57,436 nucleotides of DNA from positions 1 to 57,436 of the forward strand of contig CAIRSA010000503.1 in NCBI GenBank assembly GCA_903881085.1. The letters are read 5' to 3'. A model generated the notes under the pieces. It was not told the DNA's origin, did no database searches, and saw nothing but the letters and a program-made list of their open reading frames with translations. Position numbers and translations under genes: made by a program. Source of the DNA: an uncultured Acidobacteriia bacterium. GTDB taxonomy: Bacteria; Acidobacteriota; Terriglobia; Bryobacterales; Bryobacteraceae. Shown here piece by piece: positions 7,750-18,203 of the stretch (the stretch's first letter is position 1; each line of letters opens with the position of its first letter).

Positions 7750-9072
7750 TCACTCGGCGGCGAAAAGGGTGCCGCGCCCGAGCAGCCACTTCGGATCCAA
7801 GTGGCGCTTCACGCCACGCATCGCATCCAGTTCCGATTCGGAGTATTGCAGCTTCAGTAAGTGCGCCTTGCGCTTGCCCAGGCCGTGTTCCGCACCGACG
7901 GCGCCGCCCAATGAAACCGCATGCCTGGCGAAATCGAGCATCAGTCCCTTGGCCAGTTCCACTTCCTCACCAGTCGCCGGCAGAATGTTCACGTGCACGT
8001 GCGCATCGCCGATGTGCCCGAAGATCACCGACCGGCCCGGGAAGGCATCGAGCTTCTGGCGATAGTAACTCATCATCTCGCGATTCTTCGCCACGGGCAC
8101 TGCGTAGTCCGAACCCATCTTCAAAAAGCCGTTGCGCCGCACGGTATCGTTCACCAGTTCCGGCACAGCGTGGCGGAATTGGCGAAAGCGTTCGCGGTCC
8201 TGCGCGCTGGCAGCGAACCACGACGCGTCAATCAGCGCGCCGGCCGCTTCCAGGCGGTCTGACCAGGCATCAATGTCGTCGCCCTCTTCTTCGATCAGCA
8301 GCGCCGCGCCTTTTGGCGTAGCCGGGAAACGCGGGCGAACCAGATCGAGCGAGGCAGGATCGCAGTATTCCAACATGCGCAGATTGGGCACGCCTCGCCA
8401 TTTTTCGACAGCGTTGATCGCCTCGTCTTCAGTATTGAAGAAGATGACGCCCGTGAACAGCTCATCGGCGGCGGGCAGCAACTGCATTTCGGCTTCCAGC
8501 ACCACACCCAAGGTGCCTTCGGAACCAACGAACAGATCCACCCAGTCCATGCCCGGTGTCAGACGATAACCAGCGGAAAGCTTGTTCGTTTCGGGCAGGC
8601 GGATGGCGGGAATTTCGAAATCGACCGCTTCGCCGCGGCGGAAGGTCCGAACCTGTCCGTCCATCGTCGCCACGCGCACCGCGCGCACATGCCTACGGGT
8701 GTCGCCATACAGAAAACTGCGAGATCCGCTGGCATTGCACGCGATGGTGCCGCCGATCGAGGCCGAGGTCTCTGTCGGGTCCGGCGCGTATAACTGCCCA
8801 CTGGCAGCTGCGGCTTTATGAATGTCGCGCAGCCACACGGCTGCCCCAACTACGGCATAGCCTTTGTGTATCTCGAGCTTATTGAATTTTTCCAGCGAAA
8901 GCGCCGAGCCATCCTGCGGTACGCGCCCACCGGCGACACCGGTGCCTGCACCTAACACCGTTATCGGTGTGCCTAGCTGGAGAACATCCACCACCTCTGC
9001 TTCCGTGGCGGGGGTATAGATATGATCGGCGTGTCCGCTAAAGCCGGACGCGTCTTCTACCAATTGCTTCAT
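7750..9072 (-). CDS. FAD-linked oxidase (glycolate oxidase GlcD / D-lactate dehydrogenase type)
   Basis: 440 residues. The N-terminal PP-loop FAD domain shows TVLGAGTGVAGG, then PTETSASIGGTIACNASG and FVGSEGTLGVV. The C-terminal FAD-oxidase domain has the metal-site region GHIGDAHVHVNIL and the family signature GAVGAEHGLGKRK. Members oxidise 2-hydroxy acids (glycolate, D-lactate, D-2-hydroxyglutarate) and pass electrons to quinone or cytochrome. No GlcE/GlcF partners are nearby, which favours a single-subunit D-lactate-type enzyme, but the substrate is not fixed by sequence. It is likely in one transcript with the sugar-type dehydrogenase that follows. Confidence 0.85.
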   Translation of the reverse strand: MKQLVEDASGFSGHADHIYTPATEAEVVDVLQLGTPITVLGAGTGVAGGRVPQDGSALSLEKFNKLEIHKGYAVVGAAVWLRDIHKAAAASGQLYAPDPTETSASIGGTIACNASGSRSFLYGDTRRHVRAVRVATMDGQVRTFRRGEAVDFEIPAIRLPETNKLSAGYRLTPGMDWVDLFVGSEGTLGVVLEAEMQLLPAADELFTGVIFFNTEDEAINAVEKWRGVPNLRMLEYCDPASLDLVRPRFPATPKGAALLIEEEGDDIDAWSDRLEAAGALIDASWFAASAQDRERFRQFRHAVPELVNDTVRRNGFLKMGSDYAVPVAKNREMMSYYRQKLDAFPGRSVIFGHIGDAHVHVNILPATGEEVELAKGLMLDFARHAVSLGGAVGAEHGLGKRKAHLLKLQYSESELDAMRGVKRHLDPKWLLGRGTLFAAE

Positions 9073-9080
9073 AACTGTGT

Positions 9081-9110
9081 GGGTAGGACAGGCGATTCGC
9101 CTGTCCCAAG
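9081..9110. repeat. Family A palindromic repeat, short form
   Basis: GGTAGGACAGGCGATTCG followed by CCTGTCCC: the GGACAGGCG-n3-CGCCTGTCC palindrome (9086-9106) with the same GGTA prefix as the other copies. It occupies almost the whole gap between RNase J and the FAD-linked oxidase, both on the minus strand. Confidence 0.8.
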
Positions 9111-9115
9111 TCTTC

Positions 9116-10783
9116 TTAGACTTCCAAAATCACCGGCATGATCAGCGGCCTGCGCTGCGTCTGCTTGTTGATGAACCGCTTCAGGTCGACCCGGATCTTT
9201 TCCTGAATCACACCCATGTCGGTGCGCTCTTCCGCGCTCGATCCATCCAGCGTCTTCAACACCACTTGCCGTGCGTCAACCAGAATATCGCGCCCTTCGT
9301 CTTTAGCGAAGCCGCGGCTCACGATCTCCGGCAGCCCTTCAGCGCGGCCGGTGTGCTTGTTAATGGCGATGATCGGAATCACAAAACCGTCTTCGGCTAA
9401 ATGGCGGCGGTCGCGGATCACTATGTCTTCCACCACTTCATCGAGCGTTCCGGAATCGATGCAAACGCGGCCCACTGTGACGTTCTTGCCCTTGCGCGCA
9501 CCAATGGAATCGATCTCCAGGGTCTGGCCCGTTTCCAGAATAAACGTCTCTTCCAAACCGGAATGCAACAGATGCTGCGCCAGCGCGGCGTGCTTCGAAA
9601 GCTGACGGTATTCACCGTGCACCGGCACGAAATAACGCGGTCGCACCAAATTCAGAATCAACTTCAACTCTTCGGAGTTGCCATGGCCTGAAACGTGAAC
9701 CGGCGGATTCATCGGCCCGTAGATCACATCCGCGCCGCGGCGCGCAACGTGATTGATCATGCGGTAAATCGCTTTTTCGTTGCCTGGAATGATGCGCGAA
9801 CTGAGCACCACGGTGTCGCCCTTTTCAATGGAGAGGCTCTTGTGGTTATCCACGGCCACGCGCGACATGGCCGACATTGGCTCGCCCTGCGTGCCACTCA
9901 CTACCACGACAACTTTATGCGGCGAGGCCTGCATAATGTCCTGCGGACGCAGCAGAATATTATCGGGGATGCGCAGATGGCCCAGCGAATGCGAAATTTC
10001 GGTGACGCTGATCATGCTGCGGCCGAGGAACGCGACCTTGCGTCCACACTCATCCGCCAGATCCAGAATGGTCTGCAAGCGGTGAATCGAACTGCTGAAA
10101 CAAGCTATGACCACGCGGCGATCGGCGCGCATCATGATCTCTTCCAACCGCGGCCGCACGGCCCGTTCGCTATCGGTATAGCCGGGGCGGTCAACGTTGG
10201 TCGAATCGGACATCAGCAACAACACGCCGCGCTTGCCGTATTCGGCGAACGTATGGAGATCGAATGGAATGTTGTCGGTCGGCGTGGCGTCCACTTTGAA
10301 ATCGCCGGTGTGGATGATCACACCCAGCGGCGTGGTGATGGCCATTGCGACGCAGCTGATGATGGAGTGGGTGACGTGAATGAACTCCACCGAAAACGGC
10401 CCGGCCGAGACTTTGTCGCCGGCACGGATCGTGTGCAGCTTCACGCTGTCGAGCATCTCGTGCTCTTCGAGGCGGCGTTCAACCAACGCCAGCGTGAACG
10501 CCGTGCCATAGACGGGGATGTCCAGTTCCGAGAGCAGAAACGGCACCGCGCCAATATGATCTTCGTGCCCGTGCGTCAGAAACAAGGCGCGGACGTGCTG
10601 CCTGTTCTCAATCAACCAGGTGAAGTCGGGCGTGACAATGTCAACGCCCATCAACTCCGAGTCGGGAAACATCATACCGGCATCGATAACAATGATGTCG
10701 TCCCCGTAACGAATCGCCATGGAGTTCATGCCGAACTCGCCTAGGCCTCCCAGCGGTACCACCTGAAGTTTTCGATCTGCCAT
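9116..10783 (-). CDS. rnj: Ribonuclease J
   Basis: 555 residues, the usual length. It has a metallo-beta-lactamase fold with the metal motif LTHGHEDHIGAVPFL, a beta-CASP domain (VVVVSGTQGEPMSAMSR), and the C-terminal motif HVSGHGNSEELKLIL followed by FVPVHGEYRQL. The N-terminus VVPLGGLGEFGMN is characteristic. RNase J is a 5'-to-3' exonuclease and endonuclease for mRNA turnover and rRNA maturation, standing in for RNase E in many phyla. It starts 37 bases from the divergent GNAT gene. The opposite strand carries a long open frame (9695-10744), which is only a shadow of this conserved gene. Confidence 0.96.
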   Translation of the reverse strand: MADRKLQVVPLGGLGEFGMNSMAIRYGDDIIVIDAGMMFPDSELMGVDIVTPDFTWLIENRQHVRALFLTHGHEDHIGAVPFLLSELDIPVYGTAFTLALVERRLEEHEMLDSVKLHTIRAGDKVSAGPFSVEFIHVTHSIISCVAMAITTPLGVIIHTGDFKVDATPTDNIPFDLHTFAEYGKRGVLLLMSDSTNVDRPGYTDSERAVRPRLEEIMMRADRRVVIACFSSSIHRLQTILDLADECGRKVAFLGRSMISVTEISHSLGHLRIPDNILLRPQDIMQASPHKVVVVVSGTQGEPMSAMSRVAVDNHKSLSIEKGDTVVLSSRIIPGNEKAIYRMINHVARRGADVIYGPMNPPVHVSGHGNSEELKLILNLVRPRYFVPVHGEYRQLSKHAALAQHLLHSGLEETFILETGQTLEIDSIGARKGKNVTVGRVCIDSGTLDEVVEDIVIRDRRHLAEDGFVIPIIAINKHTGRAEGLPEIVSRGFAKDEGRDILVDARQVVLKTLDGSSAEERTDMGVIQEKIRVDLKRFINKQTQRRPLIMPVILEV

Positions 10784-10820
10784 TAATCTTTAAGCGTAGC
10801 ACGCTGCAACCCAGGCTAAA

Positions 10821-11285
10821 ATGAAAAAAATGATGACCGCAATTAACAAAGCCGTTTCCGAGGCGGAACTGGCCGCTTGCCGCGTACTGTTTAGCGAGTA
10901 TGCGGAGTGGCTGCGCGAGGACATCTGCCTTGCCGGTTTCACCGCCGAAATAGCGGCCCTGCCGGGAAAATACGCGCCTCCCGAAGGCGGCCTGTTGCTC
11001 GCCACCATCGGCAATGAAGCCGCGGGCTGCATCGCATTCCGCAAATTCGATGACACGGCAGCCGAAGCGAAGCGGCTTTGGGTGCGGCCTCAATTCCGCA
11101 ATCAGGGCGTTGGCGTGGAACTGCTGCAGGCCATGCAGCAAACCGCCAGGGACGCGGGCTACCAGCGAGTGGTGTTTGATACGCTACCGAAAATGGTCCG
11201 CGCATTGCAGCTCTACGAATCAATGGGGTTTCTACCCCGGCAAGGTCCTGACCCGTCTTTGCTGTACTTCGAAAAGAGCCTGTAG
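10821..11285 (+). CDS. GNAT-family N-acetyltransferase
   Basis: 154 residues with the acetyl-CoA-binding motif RPQFRNQGVGVELLQAM and the C-terminal ALQLYESMGFLPR typical of GNAT enzymes. The middle strand EAAGCIAFRKFDD matches the usual beta4 region. The family acetylates amines on small molecules or proteins; no substrate can be proposed. Methionines at codons 4 and 5 are alternative starts. It is divergent from RNase J with a very short shared upstream region. Confidence 0.8.
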   Translation: MKKMMTAINKAVSEAELAACRVLFSEYAEWLREDICLAGFTAEIAALPGKYAPPEGGLLLATIGNEAAGCIAFRKFDDTAAEAKRLWVRPQFRNQGVGVELLQAMQQTARDAGYQRVVFDTLPKMVRALQLYESMGFLPRQGPDPSLLYFEKSL

Positions 11286-11429
11286 CATTTTGCAGCTGCG
11301 TCAAAAGGGCCAAGATTGGGGAACGGCAGCGCATACGCCCCCAATCGCAATATGCGGATTGCTGAAAATCGCCAGCCGCAGCAGATGGCCATAGAAATGC
11401 ACTCCCAGGGATCCAGAGGCAGCATCACC

Positions 11430-12292
11430 ATGAACTTCAAGAAGCTTGCGTTCGCTCTGATTATTCCCTTTCTGGCGGCAGCCGGCTTTGGCGCAACCAT
11501 CATCGGATTCAGCAGCCCGTACCCCGGCTCTGCATATTCGATCAACGCAGTGACTGGCGCCGTAACACCTGTCCCCGGAATCCCGGCACCGCGCTCAGCA
11601 CCGGCACCAAGCCCGGAACTATTGTCGAGAACACGGGCGTCAACATCTACCAGGTGAACGTAACAAGCGGCCAGTCAACGCTTTTCGCATGTCAGGCGGC
11701 GAACTGCGCTTGGATTGGCGACATGGCGCTCGACTCCGTCACAACCACACTCTACGGGATTGGAACCGTCCCGGCACACACCAGCCCTGCCCTGTTCCGC
11801 ATGTCCGATTCTGGAGTTCCGATTTCAGGATTCCCCAATAGCACCACAATCAGCTTTGCCTATCTGGGCGACCTGGGCGTAAGTGGAATCTCTACAATGG
11901 AGTATGCCCCCGGCGTCGGCCTTGTCGCTACCGACGGCTACAAGCTTTACAAAGTGAGCGAGGCCGATGGGCAGGCAACCATGCTCACCTCTCTGGCCCT
12001 GGTGCTACCACCTTCAGGAGGCATCACGCCAATAACAGGACTCGCTTACGATCCCGATTCCGGTAATCTCGTGGGAAGTTCAATGGATGGAGTTGGCATA
12101 GGAGGCGTTGGCGTTGCCCGACTCTACAACATCAACTGGACGACAGGGCTGGCCACCTGGCTGAACTCAGCCCCGCCTAACCTAAACAGCATTGCAACGG
12201 TAAACAATACGCCGGAGCCGGCGACCTTCGCATTGATGGGTATGGCGATAATGTCGCTGCGCATCGCGCTCCGCGGCAAGAAGAAGGGTTAA
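11430..12292 (+). pseudogene. PEP-CTERM exported protein, split by a frameshift
   Basis: The first part starts at 11430 (AGAGG 12 bases upstream) with signal peptide MNFKKLAFALIIPFLAAAGF, and runs to AVTPVPGIP before losing sense. A different frame then gives PGTALSTGTKPGTIVENT and continues to 12292. It ends in TPEPATFALMGMAIM plus a basic tail, the PEP-CTERM sorting signal recognised by an exosortase. A one-base loss near 11575-11585 would restore a single protein of about 287 residues. The mature part (GMALDSVTTTLYGIG-like repeats) looks like a surface protein of no known function. No exosortase gene is in the window. An assembly error cannot be excluded. It ends overlapping the convergent propeller gene by 4 bases. 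Confidence 0.75.
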
Positions 12293-13401
12293 TAAGTCTC
12301 GGTCGGCTCCACGATGCGTTCCAGGCTCATCGTGTAAATCGCCGGCTTGCCATGCCTGTCGCTTTCAAAATAGATCCGCTGGCTGGTTGGCGAAAACACA
12401 GGCGCAACCATCTTCGGATCGCTCGCCTTATGCTCACACAACGTAAATTCACGCTTGGTGAGCCGCAGCAACAACAGCACGTGCGGAGAAGCCTTGCTGC
12501 CGCTGGCCCCAACAAAAACGGAAGCATCCGGATTGCACGCGAAGTTTACAAACTGCGTGGTATTGGCGATGTACGTATCCACCCCCGAATCCACCACGAT
12601 CTCACGCAAATTATTGAGTTTGGTCTTGTCCAACGGTAAGTTCAGATAGAGCGCACTGCGCCCATCTGGCGCCCAATGCATTGGGCCGCATTCGCCCACG
12701 GCAGTCTTCAGCTTGCGGTTCTGCTGCCCGTCAAAATGTACCAGCCATAGTTCGCCATTTAGGCGGTAAAGCGCGCTAGCGCGCTTCGGACGCGCTTGTG
12801 GAGCCTCAATAAGGCCCGACGCATCAACCAGCGTTGTAGGCCCGCCCTTCATCATCGGAATCAGCCGCAATCGCGACCGCCCATCTTTCTTCTCCACTGC
12901 CAGCGCATACATACCATCTTCAGAGATCGTGAACCCGCCGGCATGCTCCCATCCTTGCGGCACCTCGTAAACGGTCCGAGGCTTCAAACTGTTGAAGGGG
13001 ACGCTGACCAATGCCGGGCCGTCGAAGAAACACACGCCGCGATCATCCGGCAAAATGTTGAGCGATGCCGCATCGAGCAACGTTGCATTCGATAGCTGCT
13101 TGGAAACCCCGGTCTTGATCTCCATGCGAAACGCCTGCAGAGAACCGGCGCGGTCAGAAGCATAGACCAGAGTCACGCCTTTTTTGGAAAGCGGCCGCCC
13201 GAACGAAGCAGGCAGATAACTGGAGTAGGAGGTATCGGTGAGGCGGATGACTTCGAATTCAGTCGTGGGGTCTAAAAAGCGTTTGCGGTCAGCTTCGAAT
13301 CCGTCGCCGGATCCGGCTTGTAGAAAGGACGGAAACGTGGCGGAAGCAGCGAAAAATCCCCTTCGGGTCCAGTGGCCTAAGCCGGGTCTTTCACGCCCCA
13401 T
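12289..13401 (-). CDS. Tat-exported beta-propeller protein, oligogalacturonate-lyase-like
   Basis: 370 residues with a twin-arginine-like leader (WTRRGFFAASATFPSFL). The rest is repeated TolB/WD40-like blades such as ISEDGMYALAVE, WAPDGRSALYLN and FSPTSQRIYFESDRHGKP. The opening FLDPTTEFEVIRLTD resembles oligogalacturonate lyase (pectate lyase family 22). However, I cannot see the full set of catalytic His residues, so lyase activity is uncertain. A periplasmic sugar-binding or non-catalytic propeller is equally possible. Confidence 0.6.
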   Translation of the reverse strand: MGRERPGLGHWTRRGFFAASATFPSFLQAGSGDGFEADRKRFLDPTTEFEVIRLTDTSYSSYLPASFGRPLSKKGVTLVYASDRAGSLQAFRMEIKTGVSKQLSNATLLDAASLNILPDDRGVCFFDGPALVSVPFNSLKPRTVYEVPQGWEHAGGFTISEDGMYALAVEKKDGRSRLRLIPMMKGGPTTLVDASGLIEAPQARPKRASALYRLNGELWLVHFDGQQNRKLKTAVGECGPMHWAPDGRSALYLNLPLDKTKLNNLREIVVDSGVDTYIANTTQFVNFACNPDASVFVGASGSKASPHVLLLLRLTKREFTLCEHKASDPKMVAPVFSPTSQRIYFESDRHGKPAIYTMSLERIVEPTETY

Positions 13402-13452
13402 AATTCATGATATCACGCGCGAACCGGCCTGCCCGGTTCGCGCGCAATCAAT

Positions 13453-14481
13453 TTACTTGTGTTCGTTCTGAATGTGCATGCCCAGCAGATCGGCGCCAAA
13501 GTCGCCGTTGAAATCGCGCCACACCGCGTGGATGTGGTTCGAATCGTTCTGCGTGTTGTCGTACTCAAGCACAAACGTGGGAGCCTGCACACGATAGTAG
13601 TGAGGCCCGCCGCGCTCTTCCACGCCGGCCCACACAAAGTTCACGTTGTTGCCGGCCTTCTTCAGGGCGTCCATGCGAGCAACAGCCATCTCTTCGCTCA
13701 CATTCATGGCGTACTCTTCAACCACTTTGTGCAACAGCGTGCGCTGCGCAGCCGTCATCTTGCCTGCCGATAACCCTGCGGGCTGGTCTTTCAGCATCGC
13801 CTTGCGATCCTGCGCCGTCAACACGTCTTTGTAGGCGGTTTTGGTCACGATGGCGATCTTCTTCTGGTCAGCAGTCAAAGCGCTCATCAGGTCGCGAGCC
13901 AGATCTTCTTCGCGCGCCAGAACACGAAGTCCCTTGCGCGGCCCTTCTTTTACGATGGCCGGATTGGTGCCGTACATATTCGGGCTGCCGATGACCTTGC
14001 CCTTCACGATGGTGAAGTTGGTGGCCATGTGGTGGCCTTCCACGCGATAGCCCCAAGTGCCGGTCTCAGACGGTTCGCCAAAGATGCTGATGAAATAACG
14101 CTCCGGATCGCGAACAGGAGTACCCTTTTTGCCTGCTTCCAAAACCTTCAGAATGTCTTCCATGCTCATGATGGAGACAGCCTTCATGTAGCCCTGCTGG
14201 CTCAACCCAGCGGCCAACAGCGAATGCGCCAGATGTTGCTGCGCCGGGGTCATCTCCTTCAGCGGAAGACCTTTGCGTTCCCACGGCACAAAGTGCCAGT
14301 TGATACGTTCGTCGTCGGTAAATGCGAAGGTCGCTTTGGCCTTCTGCCCGGCATCCAGCGAATTGAGGAACTGCTTGGCAGCCTCACTCATCACAGCCGG
14401 GCTATTGAGTCTGGAATAGGCGGATGCTAGCAAAACCATACTTAGGCCCGCAACCAGCAGGCGCAACTTGGCGGCACTCAT
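13453..14481 (-). CDS. DUF3500 family exported protein
   Basis: 342 residues with a hydrophobic leader (LLVAGLSMVLLASAY). The body matches DUF3500: FLNSLDAGQKAKATFAF, WHFVPWERKGLPL, MTPAQQHLAHSLLAAGLS, GTWGYRVEGHHMATNFTI. The family is widespread in Acidobacteriota and Planctomycetes and has no established function. The conserved His-rich GHHM segment suggests an active or metal site, by inference. It begins 17 bases after the stop of the M23 peptidase gene on the same strand, so the two may be cotranscribed. Confidence 0.75.
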   Translation of the reverse strand: MSAAKLRLLVAGLSMVLLASAYSRLNSPAVMSEAAKQFLNSLDAGQKAKATFAFTDDERINWHFVPWERKGLPLKEMTPAQQHLAHSLLAAGLSQQGYMKAVSIMSMEDILKVLEAGKKGTPVRDPERYFISIFGEPSETGTWGYRVEGHHMATNFTIVKGKVIGSPNMYGTNPAIVKEGPRKGLRVLAREEDLARDLMSALTADQKKIAIVTKTAYKDVLTAQDRKAMLKDQPAGLSAGKMTAAQRTLLHKVVEEYAMNVSEEMAVARMDALKKAGNNVNFVWAGVEERGGPHYYRVQAPTFVLEYDNTQNDSNHIHAVWRDFNGDFGADLLGMHIQNEHK

Positions 14482-14498
14482 TAGGTTCTCCGTTCCGG

Positions 14499-15407
14499 TT
14501 ATAAACCGCTGGCAGATTGAAATGGGAAGTCTTTCTTGCTGGTGGCGGTGGCCGCAACAAGAGACTTGGAAAGCGTATTGTAAGGGTTAATAGGTGCGCC
14601 GCCGCTGCGGACTTCATAATGCAGATGGGGGGCGGTTACCCTGCCGGTGGCGCCGGAAAGCGCGATCACCTGGCCCATTCGCACGTCTTGCCCGGCCACC
14701 ACATCGAGGCGGGAAAGATGCCCGTAGAATGTGGAAAGACCGTTACCATGTTGAACCACCACCAGTTTGCCATAGGCGCCGCTATATTCGGCTGTAACGA
14801 CAATGCCATCCGCCGCAACCTTCACCGGAGTACCGATGAATGCCGAGATATCCACTCCGGAATGGAACGCCGAGCCGCCCTTGAACGGATCCTGGCGCTC
14901 GCCGAACGGGCTCAGGATGTGGCCTTCCAATGGCCAAAGGTTCGGGCGGGTGTTGGTGTGCCAGCTCTGCGCATACTGCCGATGGAAACGCGAGAAGTTG
15001 GCGCTTTTCAATACGTTGTACGTTTCCAGGGTTTCTGAATAGGAGGGAACCAGACGGCCTTCTTCCGTGATATCGGCCGGACCTTCCAGCTTGCTCTTCA
15101 GGCCATAAGCGACCGAAACTTCGTTCGCAAACAGTTGCAGTTCAGCAAGTTGGGCTTTGGTTTGGTTGGAGGTGCGCTGAAGGTCCTGATAGCGCTTCTG
15201 GAGGGAGGAAACGTCTTGCTTGAGATTATTGTAATTGGCTACTTTCCATGCCATCCGGAGGTAACTGGAAAGGAATCCGGCAACTGAAAAACAGCCTACA
15301 AGTGCTAGGGCCAGAACAGCATATAAGGCGGTATGAGGAACGTGAATTCTACGCAAGCGGCCATGTAACGAATGAGCAAGGACAAGTATAAAATATGGTT
15401 GCTTCAT
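14499..15407 (-). CDS. M23-family metallopeptidase (LytM-type), membrane-anchored
   Basis: 302 residues. One N-terminal membrane segment (about 27-50, ALYAVLALALVGCFSVAGF) is followed by a coiled-coil (NNLKQDVSSLQKRYQDLQ) and a C-terminal M23 domain. Zinc ligands are visible in FHSGVDIS and in APHLHYEVR, with the glycine-rich GYLVVVQHGNG-type core present as KLVVVQHGNGLSTFYGHL. Since the HxH and HxxxD metal sites are intact, it should be an active peptidoglycan endopeptidase, or a close relative acting on cross-bridges. The arrangement resembles regulators of cell-wall splitting. Confidence 0.88.
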   Translation of the reverse strand: MKQPYFILVLAHSLHGRLRRIHVPHTALYAVLALALVGCFSVAGFLSSYLRMAWKVANYNNLKQDVSSLQKRYQDLQRTSNQTKAQLAELQLFANEVSVAYGLKSKLEGPADITEEGRLVPSYSETLETYNVLKSANFSRFHRQYAQSWHTNTRPNLWPLEGHILSPFGERQDPFKGGSAFHSGVDISAFIGTPVKVAADGIVVTAEYSGAYGKLVVVQHGNGLSTFYGHLSRLDVVAGQDVRMGQVIALSGATGRVTAPHLHYEVRSGGAPINPYNTLSKSLVAATATSKKDFPFQSASGL

Positions 15408-15466
15408 GCAGTCTCCCGGTCTATCGAAAATTTTCCCCGAAAGCTACAAGTGGTACTGGAATTCAT

Positions 15467-15472
15467 ATTATA
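15467..15472 (-). promoter_or_regulatory. Candidate -10 box for the M23 peptidase gene
   Basis: A perfect TATAAT on the minus strand, 60 bases upstream of the peptidase start. It sits in an A/T-rich stretch (15440-15535) inside the divergent region shared with the permease gene. I find no good -35 at 17 bases, so this is only a candidate. Confidence 0.3.
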
Positions 15473-15600
15473 AACTTTTATTAATGAACTCTTACGATAC
15501 CAAGATTGCAATTCCATGTCAAGCTATAACTTAGGTGCCCGGCAGCCCGATAAGCCGGGAACAAATCCGATCAAACCAACGTTTAAATGAACAGACGACT

Positions 15601-16870
<1,270 letters not shown>

Positions 16871-16872
<2 letters not shown>

Positions 16873-16930
16873 GGTAGGACAGCCGACCTGTCCGCAGTAG
16901 CCTTGGCGGAGGCGGATTCGCCTGTCCCAA
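16871..16930. repeat. Family A repeat between the two permease genes
   Basis: GGTAGGACAGCCGACCTGTCC followed by a GTAGCCTTGGCGGAGGCG segment and a final GGATTCGCCTGTCCC. The inner 26-base part (16889-16914) is shared with 21573-21598 and, inverted, with 36967-36992. This is the extended variant of family A. It sits within a likely operon, so a full terminator role here would be unexpected. Confidence 0.75.
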
Positions 16931-16942
16931 TCAAACTAAACC

Positions 16943-18190
16943 ATGCAGATCTCAGTCAAACAAACCGTAGGAATGGCGCTCGAAGCAGTCTGGGTGCACC
17001 GCATCCGCTCGCTCCTCACCATGCTCGGAATCGTCATCGGTATCACCACGGTGGTCACCGTCTCTTCCCTGCTCTCCGGCGTGCGCAAGAACATTGTCGT
17101 CTTCTTCCAGGAGTTCGGCCCCGACAACATCTTCATCTCGCAGTTCTCCGGCGGTCCGGGCGGCGGCGGTGTCAAGGAACGCAAGCGCCGGCCGTTCCGT
17201 GTCGAATACGCCCAGTACATCAAATCTATGTGTCGTAACGTTGAGGATGTAGCCGTCACCCTCTTCATTCCCACCTTCCAGAACGGCAGCTTCATCGTAG
17301 CCAAAGTTCCCGGCGCCGAAACTGAGAACATCCAACTCCAGGGCACCAGCGCCAACAGCTATGACCTGCAGCCGCGCGAACTCCGCGCCGGCCGGTACTT
17401 CACGCCCGACGAAGAAAGCCGCCGTGCCAAGGTCGTCGTGCTGGGCAACAATGTCGCCCAGGCGTTATTCCCCGAAGGCAATGAGGTCGGCCGCCAGATC
17501 AGCCTGGGCGGCGCCGAATACACGGTGGTCGGTGTCTACGCCGCAGCCAAGGGCGGCTTCTTCGGTGAAAACGGGAACGACCGCGTAGTCGCCATCCCGC
17601 TCGAGTCCGCGCGCGCCCGCTACCCCGGCTTCAATCGCTTCTTCATCACCGCCAAAGCCCGCACCGGCCTACGCCAGGTGGCACAGGACGAAGTGGAAGG
17701 CGCCATGCGCAAGATCCGCCATCTGCAATTCAACGGCGAGAACGATTTCAGCATCACCACGGCCGACCAGATCATCGAGAACTTCGACAAGATTACTGGC
17801 ATGGTTGTCGTAGTGTCGATCGCCATCTCCTGCCTCGGCCTGCTCGTCGGCGGCATCGGCGTGATGAACATCATGCTCGTCAGCGTCACCGAACGTACGA
17901 AAGAAATCGGCGTCCGCAAAGCGTTGGGCGCCCGCCGCGGCGACATTGTTCTGCAATTTCTGACCGAAGCGATGACGCTTACGGGCGTAGGTGGCATCAT
18001 TGGGATTATTGTCGCCGTTTTCGCCACATTCCTGGTCGGCTACCTGGTCCCAAGCCTCCCCAGCGAAGTGCAAGCATGGTCGGTGATCGTGGGCTTCGTA
18101 GTCTCAGTAAGCGTAGGCCTCTTCTTCGGCGTCTGGCCAGCATTTAAGGCAGCAAAACTCGATCCGGTAGAGGCTTTGCGCTACGAGTAA
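16943..18190 (+). CDS. FtsX/MacB-type ABC transporter permease (second of two)
   Basis: 415 residues with the same plan as the preceding gene: N-terminal helix (IRSLLTMLGIVIGITTVVTV), periplasmic core, three C-terminal helices and the motif VSVTERTKEIGVRKALGAR. The ending AAKLDPVEALRYE also matches. It differs in a Gly/Lys/Arg-rich insertion after SQFSGG (GGGGVKERKRRP). Sequence similarity across the whole length points to an old tandem duplication. The pair lacks a linked ATPase, so it probably shares one encoded elsewhere or just outside the likely transcript. Confidence 0.88.
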   Translation: MQISVKQTVGMALEAVWVHRIRSLLTMLGIVIGITTVVTVSSLLSGVRKNIVVFFQEFGPDNIFISQFSGGPGGGGVKERKRRPFRVEYAQYIKSMCRNVEDVAVTLFIPTFQNGSFIVAKVPGAETENIQLQGTSANSYDLQPRELRAGRYFTPDEESRRAKVVVLGNNVAQALFPEGNEVGRQISLGGAEYTVVGVYAAAKGGFFGENGNDRVVAIPLESARARYPGFNRFFITAKARTGLRQVAQDEVEGAMRKIRHLQFNGENDFSITTADQIIENFDKITGMVVVVSIAISCLGLLVGGIGVMNIMLVSVTERTKEIGVRKALGARRGDIVLQFLTEAMTLTGVGGIIGIIVAVFATFLVGYLVPSLPSEVQAWSVIVGFVVSVSVGLFFGVWPAFKAAKLDPVEALRYE

Positions 18191-18203
18191 GGCCGCGCGG
18201 GGG

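Noticed and set aside
9695..10744. A 349-codon open frame on the plus strand
   Set aside because: It lies wholly opposite the conserved RNase J gene, is rich in His/Arg and Gly as expected of an antisense shadow, and has no ribosome site or known motif.
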